From Astropecten irregularis (Eukaryota; Echinodermata; Asteroidea; Paxillosida; Astropectinidae): a stretch of 64,000 nt of DNA. Shown in pieces: positions 43,021 through 54,240 of this stretch (positions within the stretch are counted from its first letter, which is position 1; every line of letters begins with the position of its first letter). A model generated the notes under the pieces. That model had not been told where the DNA came from. It saw nothing but the letters and a program-made list of their open reading frames with translations, and ran no database searches. The DNA lies in contig OZ020250.1 in the NCBI GenBank assembly GCA_963971285.1, forward strand, positions 15,546,499 to 15,610,498, in the 5' to 3' direction. The position numbers and the translations under genes were made by a program.

Positions 43021-44434
43021 TAAAGTTCTTGCTATCTTTTATACTCGAACTTGCTGGTTGTCCTGTGCTGTACCAGTTATGCCGACTTAAACATTTTGGT
43101 GAAGAGGTGTGTTATCAATGTGTATGAGTCCTTGTTTGATGATTGATTGATTTTAAAAAGAAACAACTAATTCCTTCATTGTGGAATATTGTGGCATGAA
43201 TATTGATGCAACTATTTCGAGCAATGATGTAGAATAGTTTATAGTGTCCACTGGTAGCATGCTGGCTGGCCTGCATATCATTGTACGTAGCACTCACACT
43301 TCGTACATTCTCACTGTAATGAACGAATGTTCAAGTTGATAAATGATATTGCAATCAGTAAGTCTTGCCAGTGTTGAATACAAACAAAGTAGATCTCCCC
43401 ATACCTCCCATTAAACCGAGAAGACCGTGACATTTCAATGATACTTTGTGATGGTGAATGTTCTATTAATGGAAAGGACTAGAAATGAATCGTTTTAGTT
43501 TCAAATGAACCATATTTTTATCGACAAATAATTTGCCAGTTCCCTATAGCTGGGGTACTGTACAGAAATGTATTTTGCTTTCCCTTAGAACAAAAAATAT
43601 CTTTCTTGTTGTTTTTAGAGATCCCGTCGCAGATGTGGTTTCCAAGATAGAATTGGGTGACACCAAAAGTATACAAAAGCACGTCCGACTATGTCGGAAA
43701 TGTTTGAAATTAAAACCATGATTTCCAGTCCTATCATGAAAAATGTGAAAACTTGTTTGGAACCCGAGGGTAGCTCTTTGTGTGAGGGGGTTTTATGCGA
43801 ACGCACGACTGGGAATAGAGAAGTATTACATTAAAAAAACAAACTCGCTTTTGTTTTTTACTGGATGGATCACTATCTTGAGTCGTTTGAGGGCGCTATT
43901 TCGCGCGTCATTCTTTTGGCCACAAGTAAAATATTATTTAAGTAGATTACAAATGTAATCGATCAAATTCAACTTAAATGTTCCCAGATTTCATTGCCGC
44001 TTTTGCTAATTTTATTTTGCAAAATTTTAAATTTTACAAAATGTTTTACCAAGCGGAAGGCCTAGGCTATAGTGATCTCTCGGTCTTATTGTCAGTCTTG
44101 TTATATTTACAGGCAACGCAGACACGTTGAGCGCAGTCTTTCGTGGATTTAGTTATGCCTAGTGGATAGGGCCATGTTCAATTCCCATTGTTACATGATT
44201 ATCACACGTTGGACTCAGGACGACAGCGAATTTTACCTGAGCAACTTGCCGAGATCAACTGAACAAAATAATAGCATCGTTGCTATGGAATGACGCCCTC
44301 TGTAGGTGACTGAGGGACCGTCAGGTATCAGGTGTATTAAAACGCACGATTAAAAAAAAATGCTGAACGGATAAGAAAACAAACCGGTTTCTCACTATTG
44401 TTTTACACCATTGTCAAATTCTGCATTACGTAAA
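43021..44434. other. Intergenic with CTCF-like motifs
   Basis: GAGGGCGCTA at 43889-43898 and ACGCCCTCTGTAG at 44293-44305 resemble CTCF half motifs. No exon, RNA gene or transposon recognised. Confidence 0.4.
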
Positions 44435-44870
44435 TGTTTCAGCCCAATGGCCTCAACATTTAGAGAGTAATTGCAACGTATTGCATATAAAAAAGCATCT
44501 GAAACTGTTAGCTTGACTGGCATCAGAAAATGTCTTTCAAATGCTGCAAAACCGGTACCATAGGAAACATCCTTGGCTACATGTACGTACAAGTTTCATC
44601 TCGATAGCATTAATATTATTTTGAGAGAGTAATTACAAACTATAGCATGAAACTGTTCCTGTGCAGTAATTATAACGCCAGTTTGGCTACTTTCTCGTGG
44701 TGCAAGTCATGCTATCCTTGAAATTCAAGGAATACAAATGTCTTTTAAATAATTATTATGGCAAAAACCGGTACCATCCTTTAGTAAACATCCGCGGCTA
44801 AAATTTCGTGTGGGTTTTAGCTCGATACCCTCAATACTGAGAGAGTCATTACCAACTACAGCAGAAAAAT
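44435..44870. repeat. Diverged long-unit tandem repeat
   Basis: A unit containing GAGAGTAATTACAAACTA, a T(C/T)TCAAATG...AAAACCGGTACCAT block and AACATCC...GGCTA appears two and a half times. GAGAGT(A/C)ATT occurs at 44463, 44625 and 44841; AAAACCGGTACCAT occurs twice. Spacing of 162 and 216 bp shows internal length change. Confidence 0.65.
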
Positions 44871-44920
44871 CACATTATGATTTCAACTTGACTTTTATCG
44901 AAAAGAGAACCTGTGAAATG

Positions 44921-44970
44921 CCGCCCTCTTTGATAAGTCACGTTTTTGAAAATTGCGCCCTCTGTGGCAG
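44921..44970. promoter_or_regulatory. Paired CTCF-like motifs
   Basis: CCGCCCTCT (44921-44929) and GCGCCCTCTGTGGCAG (44955-44970). The second, read on the minus strand as CTGCCACAGAGGGCGC, matches most of the CCAC.AG.GGGCGC core of the CTCF consensus. Binding is not shown by sequence. Confidence 0.35.
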
Positions 44971-47136
44971 ATAAACATTTCATCCGATAACGCACGTTAC
45001 GTTAGTGAAGATGTTCACTTCGGGAAAACTGCCATTAAGTTGTCGTTTACATTTACGTCGACAACGTTTTCAATCTCTATAGGGTGTTCAGTAGTAGCAG
45101 TAAAATTAATGCAGACACCCCCACCCCCTTTCCAAAATAAATAAATAAATAAATGATTAAATACAAACGCACAAACCAGCCAAAAGACATAATAAACCAA
45201 AATAGTTATAGAAGACAAAGATGTAGGAAAACTCGAACATGGAAGTAAAGCAAAACAAGCTTGCTGCCGTTCTTGTCTTAGACCAAGTCGTACGTTTTAA
45301 AGTTGTTATTCTATTCTTCCTCACTGTAATGAAATTAAGAGATCACTCAGTCACAATATGCGGGTTTTTGTATAAGTTTTTTTTTTAGCTACAGTTTGTT
45401 TATTTTGCCGGGGATTTTGTTTGATAAACATGGGATATCACTTCTGGGGGCTGGAGTAATACTTCCTCGTGCTTCCTCGCTTTCACATGGACGAAATGGA
45501 CTGCTTGTTTGTTGATATGTCTGTCTTTGTGTTTTCCGTAACGATGCACTAGTAACCTTCTTTAAACCATGTCTTTATTCAAGAGGAGTTAACTGTGTTT
45601 GGGCCGGCAAAATGATCGAACAGAATGATATTAATATTTCGACTGAACACATTTCGAAATACTGATGCGAGCGTGACCAAAAATAATATAAATACCTAAC
45701 ATTGCAGATGAGGACAGATGATTATATATTTATTTAGATTCTCATTGGTCGATTGAAAGATTGGGGAAGCCAATCACATCACAGTAATTTCTCTCTGGTT
45801 TTTAAAGCAATTGTCGTTGATCCCCCATAGACATTTTGGCGAAGGTTTGAAAGTTGACAAATTTCAGATTCTGTAACATGAGCATTATGATTTGATTAGT
45901 AATCAATATTGTTTTTGTTATTTTAAACACGGATTGAAATGATATAGGAATGGATAGCAAACAATAGTCTTTAATTAGTTCGGTCATTTGTCCTTTGTTT
46001 TAGTTTTCAAATTGCTAAACTGTGAGCTGCAGGTTCGGCAGCAATCATGTTTTCCAACAATGAATTTGTCGTACTGTATGGTTCTTGGCAGAAATTTGCA
46101 GAAACGAAGAAAGACAAGATTGATCCTTTAGGTGAAATTGGCTTTGAAAATGTAAGAGTTAGGGGCAAATAATGAACTTGTTTCTTGTCCTCTTTAATTT
46201 CATTGTGCCAAATTTCCCTTGATTCCTTTGCATTTCGTTGCATACATTTGTAGTGATTTTGTGGGTATTTTGCACAGCTCCAGTTTAGATCATGGCAATA
46301 CTTATTACTAATACTTATTTTGTTCTAACATTTGTACATTTCATGTATACGTCCGATTAAACAACACACATACTAAAAGTTACAACTCTATCTAATTCTT
46401 CTCGGTCAGAAACGAGATCATAGTGTTCGACCGAACAAATGTCTAACACACGCCCTCAACGATTTGCAGCTTCTACGCTGGTCAACGCATTACGTCATCG
46501 AACGAGCGTGTGCACCAGTGATGGGATGAAAATCGTCAAATAGATATGTATTTCAAGCAATGATTTCACCGATTTGACTAAGCAATGATGCAGAACGTTT
46601 CTTCTATTTATAACACTGAGCACACTGTGGTTGCTAAGGTGCAAGTTGATAGCTGAATTAATGTAGTCTGACTCATTGTTTATGAGTGCATTTGTCATGT
46701 TCGTCTGTTTACATCATAGGTTTATATTACGTGTATTAAGATGTATGGCCGTCCAAGCAAACGCTTGGTCCATTGTTTACGTCACTCGTCCAATCAGCGC
46801 TCAGGGTATCACGTGATATATAAATGTTATGACTTCATAATCACCATCCTTGCCTCAACCTTAAGACACCATGTACGCATTGTCCCAGACGTGTATTTTC
46901 ATCTCATTAAAACATAATTGGCGTTTCTGTTACAATATACATCTCTTCCTTCCTCCATGATCATACTGATGTTAAAGTCTCAACAAGTCTGACGACAAAT
47001 TCCAAACTCCACAAAGATTTGTTTTCCCTCATGCAATGAAGTTTCTCTGATGTTTGTGGGGAACAGATTTTTTAATGAAAACAATAATTTCTTTTCAAAA
47101 CACCAATTTCACCTAGATTTCGAACAAGGAAACTGG
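44971..47136. other. Intergenic, one promoter-like stretch
   Basis: Contains an AAAT microsatellite (45138-45154), the motif cluster listed at 46780-46825 and a 15-base copy of the type F arm (46945-46959). No gene recognised. Confidence 0.4.
46780..46825 (+). promoter_or_regulatory. Promoter-like motif cluster
   Basis: CCAATCAG, then TCACGTGATATATAAATG, i.e. CCAAT box, E-box and TATA box in usual order and spacing. An ATG at 46871 opens only 29 codons. It may drive a short or noncoding transcript toward mir-10, or be coincidental. Confidence 0.25.
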
Positions 47137-47273
47137 GGTCGATTTCACGAAACGCTAAGATTGATCTTAAACCCTGAATAAATCTTAATTTCTAAGCAAA
47201 GTGTGACGTCATAATTATGGTAACATTGACATCTCAAAGTTAAGATTAATTTTAGCGTTTCGTGAAATCGACC
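47137..47273. mobile_element. Type D palindromic element with clean 5-bp duplication
   Basis: 137 bp. Left GGTCGATTTCACGAAACGCT, right its exact inverse, and the match continues to about 34 bp with two differences. ACTGG occurs at 47132-47136 and 47274-47278. This is the best-preserved member of the set and probably the youngest. Confidence 0.82.
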
Positions 47274-47997
47274 ACTGGCTTTCCTTGTATATCATTTTGG
47301 TTTTGTGTGATCAAAGCCTGGCTACAGAATTAATTGTGGCTTGCTTTCGTTTGCAGTTAGACATCAATAATTGTTTGTAGTTTACTGTTTTTGCATTAAA
47401 TATTTTAAGAACCACTCTCCGCACGTTAAAACAAACTATAGTTTTTTATGCCATTGCACTTTTGAATGAAAAACAAAACAAAACAAAAACCCAATGAGTA
47501 TAGCATTCCATTTATATGATGTTTTTGTCTTACTTCCTTTTCCTTCTTTTTTTCACTGCAACATCTCTTCCGTGTTTCAATGGCTTTCTGGTTTTTAATT
47601 GGATATGAGTGACTTGAATAACTCCATCAAAAACCCGGAAAATAACATGAAAACTAGACATTTAGAAAGCACGAATTGTTTCGACTTACTTCAATTTTTT
47701 GAGTGCATTTGTACATCAGTATTCATAGTGGCAAGGCAGCTATACGGGTCATTGATATACTAGTGATGTTTGTATATGATTATGCACAATTAACACTGTA
47801 CCACGAACAGATAAGAACAACATAATATACATGTATGGTTTACATGTATGTTAAGGTCTCCCATTGGAAAGATCCACCATTTATCAGCTGGTTTTATTTT
47901 TTTAAGAACTAAATCAATATCATATAGAGAACAGTGTTTGTTAGAAGTCATAGAATGTGCAGCAACATTAACACTAAACAATCATCATCAGCAATAT
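47274..47997. other. Intergenic, no gene seen
   Basis: AAAAC microsatellite at about 47470-47490; otherwise nothing recognised. Confidence 0.4.
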
Positions 47998-48306
47998 TTA
48001 AAGGTATAATACATGATTGGTAAATGTCACAGAACAGCACTCGCACTTTGTCTTATCCAACATGTACATAAAATAACACGCCTGTGAAAATTTGAGCTCA
48101 AACTGACATCTGATTCACGAGAAAATAGCGAAAACCCGACTCAATGTTTCTTATAAAACTGTTTTCGGTCTATGTTTGACTGATTTCTGGATTAAATACA
48201 GCATTTCAGCCGGAAATATTCTAAGAGTATGTTTCTACCAGCATACGTACATCTGTGAACATTTCTGTTTTGGTATTATGTTACCAATCCTGTACTGCAC
48301 CTTTAA
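47998..48306 (-). mobile_element. T2-like MITE type A, inverted
   Basis: TTAA at 47998-48001 and 48303-48306 (309 bp). Left AGGTATAATACATGATTGGT, right TTACCAATCCTGTACTGCAC. The order of internal blocks is the reverse of 1167-1506, with a small central deletion. Confidence 0.83.
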
Positions 48307-48690
48307 AGATTACACACGAATGCACTAAAAATTGTTTTTTACGAAACATAATTGCCTGTAACTTTAAAAACAATAGTTCTGCAATACTTGTAATGTCTAA
48401 CCGTGACCTTTAATGTTCGGATGAGTTTTGCAATCATTGTGTGATATATGTCCCCAAATCGTGTAGCTTTGTTCTTGTAACGGTTAAACCTTGTTTTGGG
48501 TAAAGCATGTGGATATGGAAACTTTAAAAAGAGGATGACATACAGACAATCTCTCAAGATGCGTGTGAACAGCCACGGGGCAGGCATCCAGGGTTTAACT
48601 GGGCGGGCACAGGCGGGAAGGCTAGGCGGGGACGTAGGCAAATAGGATCGGCGGTCAAATTGTTGCCGGTAGTTAATCTTACAAACCCTG
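48307..48690. other. Intergenic, no gene seen
   Basis: An open minus-strand frame spans this and the next element (48339-48761) with no recognisable domain. Confidence 0.4.
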
Positions 48691-48840
48691 GGGTCAAATT
48701 CAGCAAACTCATCGTAACTTACTATATCAATCGTAGGACTTATGATGCATTGCAGCCCCACGTAGAAGTCGAAGGATAAGATGAGTTATCCTTCGTAACT
48801 CGAGATACGATCGATCGTAGGGCTTCGTGAAATCGACCCC
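48691..48840. mobile_element. Type D palindromic element
   Basis: GGGTCAAATTCAGCAAACTC on the left (diverged), GGCTTCGTGAAATCGACCCC on the right. Interior CAATCGTAGGACTTATGATG and GATACGATCGATCGTAGG, as at 12184 and 21773. Confidence 0.74.
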
Positions 48841-49346
48841 ACTACGAATGGCCAGATTTTGGTGGTTGCAACATCGATTTTAGTTTCATTTCTTCCTATA
48901 GACCTAGATGCGTTCAAAATTCCTCGCCAGTTAGCAAGGCTTATATAATTATGTATGGACAAGCATAATTATGTACGATTACAATAAGTTCTATACGGTA
49001 TATTAACCATGTACAAAATAGAGTCCGTGGAATCGAGAACTGTTTCGAGCATCATCAGCTGACCTGGCCCGGGTCAGTCTCATTCAACCTCCCGCTCTTA
49101 TAGCTCCTCCCCTTGTTTACTTTTAATCCTGGGACTCGTAAATATGCTATCATCAGCGCATAGGTCGAGGAGCACCACGGCACACACACACACACCATAG
49201 TAGACCTCGACCGTTAGCAATGAGGATACTGATTATGATCACACAGTGATACTATACAATCTCAGTATAACATAGACCTTATAGTGACCTCATTATCAGG
49301 ACACGGAGGAAAAAATGTGACGGGTACCAGTCCACTGTATAGCATT
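48841..49346. other. Intergenic, no gene seen
   Basis: A short CA run at about 49181-49194. No exon, RNA gene or transposon recognised. Confidence 0.4.
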
Positions 49347-49476
49347 GGGTGCATTCGTTTAGCTAACACGGGTCAGTCCTTGCTGGAAACGGTCGGGCTA
49401 TACTGCGCAGAAACAAGCGAGAGAATGGGGACGAGGTTTACTGGTGTCGACCCGTGTTACCTAAACGAATGCACCC
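49347..49476. mobile_element. Palindromic element with GGGTGCATTCG ends (type G)
   Basis: 130 bp. GGGTGCATTCGTTTAGCTAA on the left and TTACCTAAACGAATGCACCC on the right, continuing inward through ACACGGGTC and GACCCGTGT. ATT flanks both ends, possibly a 3-bp duplication. Single copy in the window. Confidence 0.72.
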
Positions 49477-49961
49477 ATTATTATTATACATACACGATGT
49501 GTTTGTGGAGCAAACAGTATGCGTGTCAACTCTGTGCCTACCCGCCTGGTCCTCGACAAAAGAACCGGAATTATTTGTGCAGTCTTTTTTTTTTCTCTCC
49601 TGAACAAAAATGTTTCACAGAGCAGTATTTAAAACGATTGAAATAGAATTGAATTATGATTTGGTGGCATGTAATTATAAATGATTCATCATATATTTGA
49701 TTGTAATAATATGTACAAAAATGTAGCAAGCCTTTCTTATGGTACTTATGAGTCCTAACTTGTTTGTTTCATCCGTTTCCCATTTCTCCATGCATTGAAA
49801 AACAAAACAAAATATAATATCTAAAGAAAAGTGGAAGATTATAGCAGTGGGTACTTTCATGAACATGAACATGAATCCAACATGTCTCTCAGCCAAACTC
49901 TACACCTATACCAGTGAGGTGGGGGCACTTGTGTATGTACATTGCAGATCAGGCAGAGAAT
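49477..49961. other. Intergenic, no gene seen
   Basis: No exon, RNA gene or repeat recognised; short ATGAACATGAACATGAA run at about 49858-49874. Confidence 0.4.
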
Positions 49962-50351
49962 GTTTATAGGTAGTATCATACCGAAACAGAAATCTTCACC
50001 GATTTTATACCTATAACTTACAGGGTATAAAGATGGTGATAGTATAGAAACACACCGTTGAAGTTTTTTTTGCCTGAAATGCTGTATTTAAAATCCAGAA
50101 AACTGAGCTGTGTTTATTAGGAAAAGAGTCAAACCAAAGACCAAAAACAATTTTGATTATTTTAAAGATCACAAATAACGATGGAAAGACTTCAGAAATA
50201 CTGTGGGCGTTTTTCACGGTTTCCTCAAAAGGTTGGCACCGTATGGGACTGGAAATTTCACAGATCACTGTTACTGCATCTTCCTTGATATTTTTGCCCA
50301 TGAATCTGCATTTCTTTGACAAAAACCAAAGTATGATAATATGACCTTTAA
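49962..50351 (-). mobile_element. T2-like MITE type B, inverted
   Basis: Left TATAGGTAGTATCATACCGA (the CTTTGGT part is lost), right ACCAAAGTATGATAATATGA-CCTTTAA (TTAA 50348-50351). Includes CTTACAGGGTATAAAGATGG and TTGATTATTTTAAAGATCAC. A short insertion (GAGCTGTGTTTATTAG) sits after the CCAGAAAA block. Confidence 0.78.
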
Positions 50352-51675
50352 GACCACCCAGCATAAAATAAAGGTGGGAGAATTGTACTAAAATTTGAAG
50401 AAAAGCCAAGAAAAAGAAAAACTGTATTCTAACTGCTTTCTGTGTTCGACTTTTAATTGGTTGATGGGCTACGTGACAAGCTTTTGATAAGTCAGTGCCG
50501 AGAATATTAAGTAGAGATGGATTTCGAGTCATTCATATCTTATACTCATCTGTTATGCAAGGTAACAAGGTGTACAATATTATAATTCTCCGCATCACTA
50601 CCCATTGTAACAACCCAATGCATATTCGTAGTGTATCCATATGCAATTATTCTGTGCATTGGTTGGCCGGGCCATTATAATAGGGGTCATTAAACTGCAT
50701 GCATTGCGCAATCTGCCACCAACGAATACTAATCCCAGCAGGCTAATTATGTACAAATTCATGATTTATTGGGGCAATTCTACCGTCACTCTTCCATGTG
50801 GATATTGTCGAATTAATTTTTTAAAAGCCGCACAACCATGTTAAAGGCTCTAGCATTGAATGTATACTAACCGCTATGCATGTATGTTATGTGTGTGTAT
50901 AACCATGGAGGAAGGATGGTATAACATTGTGCACTCCAGCCATATATGCTGTGCCACACGCGTTCTTCTTTTGTGGTTTTTCACACGATAAATTGACTGA
51001 AACGTCCGGGTACCTGGTCCTCTTGACTCCGGGGCAGAGTACAGGTCGACTCGGTAAACAGTTTTCTAGTTTTACGATTGAATTTCATCGCCACAGTTTA
51101 TGCACGATAACGGGCAAATTGACCCAAAACGTTATCAAAGAAGTGGGCGTTGCCGGCTGCAATGTAAAAAAACTATAAATTATATTTAGTCAATAAATGA
51201 AAAAAAAAAAAAAAAAATCTGAAGATGAAATCAATCTGATGGATTCTAAATTGTGTCCGTGCCAAATTTGTCTCTCGATTATGCCACCTCGGTCAGTAAA
51301 TTTCGGACAAATAGCATCTGTAACCAAGTTACATATTTATATTAGACCACAATGCATGTTGTGGGTTTGTTTTTATAAAGTTGTCAGTTTTTGACATTCT
51401 GTGCGGTTATTTAAAAATCTTGACATCGGATTATTCAACTAATGGCAACCAGAATAATGTGAAGTGCCTTTTGACTAAATCTTTCCACATTTTGTGGCAA
51501 CTGGTCCTTCACACAGACAGATAGAAAAAGTCAAGAAACTGACTAGAACCAAGCAAAACGAATTACAAAAATGAAATGGCAAATTTGATCCACAGCGGTG
51601 TTTGTCAAATGAAATACATTTTCCAATTTAATTGTAGACAACAGCAGCAAGGTGAAACACGTGGGTCTCCTATGG
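50352..51675. other. Intergenic, partial type F palindrome only
   Basis: TATAACCATGGAGGAAGGAT with GGTATAAC (about 50898-50924) is a shortened relative of the palindrome at 17135-17190. An A run lies at about 51199-51217. No gene recognised. Confidence 0.4.
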
Positions 51676-51928
51676 AAAATAGTTTTTCTGCCTGAAATTG
51701 TGTGTTTATCAAGAAAAGAGTAAAACTAATGACCGCAAACAAAAGATAAAAAATAACGGTGAAAAAAAATTAAAGAATACCGCAGAGCGTTTTTCACTGT
51801 TTTCTCAAAAAGTGGGCAATGTATGGGACTGGGAATTTCACTGATGACTGTTACTGTATCTTTCTTGATATTTTTGCCCATGAATCTGTATTTCGTTGAC
51901 AAAAACCAAAGTATGATACTACCTTTAA
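51676..51928 (-). mobile_element. T2-like MITE type B, left end missing
   Basis: Starts inside the element (TGCCTGAAATTGTGTGTTTA) and ends ACCAAAGTATGATACTACCT-TTAA (TTAA 51925-51928). The outer ~75 bp on the left is absent. Confidence 0.76.
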
Positions 51929-52889
51929 GGTCTGTAAGGCAGAATGAATTTTGAGTCCCTGTTAATCTTCGGCCATGCTACTTTTCTTGTCACGTGATCG
52001 CCTTATTGCGACACCATTCGCAAAGAGCTCACAATATCGTGTATCTGTACAGTGCTGAAAGTTGCTGGTATTTATTTCCTCTAAATGTCCCTATTGCTTG
52101 CATTTCCTTGTTTAATCAGTTCCATTTTTGTATTTAATCTAAGAGCAAACAGTCACACCTCACAATATTTCTGTTGGTAATTTTTTTTACCCTGTAAATT
52201 ATTAAGCAAATTCTTTTGTAAAATATAAAATGTGTCATTTCATATAGAAAAGGGGATGCTTATTTTTTCGTGGGGGAAATATATTATGAGCTTTTTTCGT
52301 CTTTCTTATATCAACAATTAAACAGTGTGAAATCCAAATGGAATAAAATATCACGTACAATATTGAATATGCCTCATATTGGCCCCATGTTGGCCTAAGA
52401 TTGTACGACTGGGGTTCATTATAGAAGACATGCACACAATAATTTAACACCAATACGACAAAGTTCATTTTTTACAGTTTTATTAGGTGACACAACTATT
52501 TAATTTATTTTAGCATAAGAAAAAATGTCATTGTCCTATGATTAATACAGATATTGCGTGTCATGTATCACGCATAGTTCTTCACTGGCATTCAAATAAT
52601 AACTATTGAAATTCGTTTGTCAATTTCTTTGCTCTGTTCAAAAAACGCGTGTTTTGTATTCTTTCTTGGTGAATGATTTACAATATCTGTTATGTGATTA
52701 TATACCTCTTTAAATTATTCAGCAATTTTGTATTTTTTTCCAAGACACACAGAGAGCTAACGTTCGTGGTCCATGATTGAACGTGGGCTCAGTGATTCCA
52801 CACACGACATGCCATGCTTGCACTGTTATGTTATAGTTCATGATCGCAGTTTACCGTCCGTTATTTATTTTCGCCATTATTCATCTTGG
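51929..52889. other. Intergenic, no gene seen
   Basis: AT-rich; nothing recognised. Confidence 0.45.
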
Positions 52890-52993
52890 GGTCGATTTCA
52901 CCAAACTCATCGTAACTTAGGAAAGGGCCCCTACAATGGGTTATCCTTTGTAACTAGAGTTACGGTCCATCGTAGGGCTTCATGAAATCGACC
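52890..52993. mobile_element. Type D palindromic element, internally deleted
   Basis: GGTCGATTTCACCAAACTCA on the left, GGCTTCATGAAATCGACC on the right, 104 bp, lacking the ATCAATCGTAGG block. Flanks CTTGG (52885-52889) and CCTGG (52994-52998), 4 of 5 identical. Confidence 0.75.
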
Positions 52994-53784
52994 CCTGGAC
53001 GATGATAGCCATTGTTTCTCCACCCCCACCTTCGCCCCTCCCCTATCTCTCTCCCTCTCTGCTTTTTAATGAGATATGAGTAGATAAAACAATGGCATGG
53101 TGTTTATCACATGAAGTGGAACTCATGACGAATGCTCGGTGGCACTGGCTCAGGAAATGTCAGTATAGATGAAACAACAGTGGAGTAGCGAGTACTTGTT
53201 AGGAACAGTGTATGTTGATATTGCAAGAACCACAAGGTACGATGGCAGACGAACATGGCAAGTCCATTCGATTGCTTAATGTACCGTCAGTTTGGGTCAA
53301 TGTGTTAAGGGTCAAAACGACAAGAGATTTTCATAATGATTTCCTCGACGAAATTGAAAATGGTTAGAAAGTGGAAAAGTGAACTTCGTCTATGCAACAT
53401 AAAACGATTTAACTTTGTATGGTATTAGGCATCCGTGTAATGAGAATATGTAATATTGGAAACCGCAAGCCCATTTCAGTATTTTCGTTCGTATAACTTT
53501 CCATCCATTTCATTTTTCTTCTAATGCCATTCCAAAGATGACCTTTGCCCCTCTGGTAAACGCACACTTTTCATTCTACTTACATGAAATATCCATTCAA
53601 TCGTTTTCTTTTTATTCACATTCTGTAGTACCATTGAAACCAGGGTATGTACATCCTAAAAAATAGTGATTCATCAAATATTGCATAGTTAATTGTTATG
53701 TTTTGGGACCAAGAACCATGTTCGTTGATAATCCTCCAAGCTTGCAAACCTATTCCAATTTATTTATGACTGAATTATGTGATT
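52994..53784. other. Intergenic, no gene seen
   Basis: Pyrimidine-rich stretch at about 53018-53060; nothing else recognised. Confidence 0.4.
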
Positions 53785-54003
53785 GTAATTTGATGAGATT
53801 TGAGATTTGAGGTTTGTGATTTGAGATTTGAGATTTGAAGTTTGAGATTTGAGATTTGAGATTTGAGATTTCAGATGTGAGATGTGAGATGTGAGATTTG
53901 AGATTTGGGATTTGAGATTTCAGATGTGAGATGTGAGATGTGAGATTTGAGATTTGGGATTTGAGATTTGGGGTTTGAGATTTGTGATTTGAAATTTGAA
54001 ATG
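53785..54003. repeat. GAGATTT 7-bp tandem array
   Basis: About 30 units of GAGATTT with variants GAGATGT, GGGATTT and GAGGTTT. A block including three GAGATGT units and GATTTGGGATTTGAGATT occurs twice (near 53871 and 53921), a small higher-order duplication. The minus-strand frame (SNLKSQI-type) is an artefact. Confidence 0.9.
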
Positions 54004-54099
54004 TGGCTCCTACATGTATTTCTTTTCGAGTCGAAAAAAATGTATCAAACATCCATAGTTTTCGTATAGCTAGACATAATTATATTACATATAATCATC

Positions 54100-54240
54100 A
54101 GCTGCGAACAGCCCACGGCAACTAAAATAATGACCTGAAAAAACCCCGAAGGTCTGACGTTTCGATCCCAATAGCAGGATCTTCCTGGCTCCTGGCCTTT
54201 GTAAAAGATCATGCTAGGATCGAAACGTCAGGCTCTCCTA
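54100..54240. repeat. Type E dispersed repeat, inverted pair
   Basis: AATAATGACCTGAAAAAACC, then GTCTGACGTTTCGATCCC...AGCAGGATCTTC, followed at once by GATCATGCTAGGATCGAAAC GTCAGG in the opposite orientation. Two cores face each other across about 35 bp. Confidence 0.6.
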
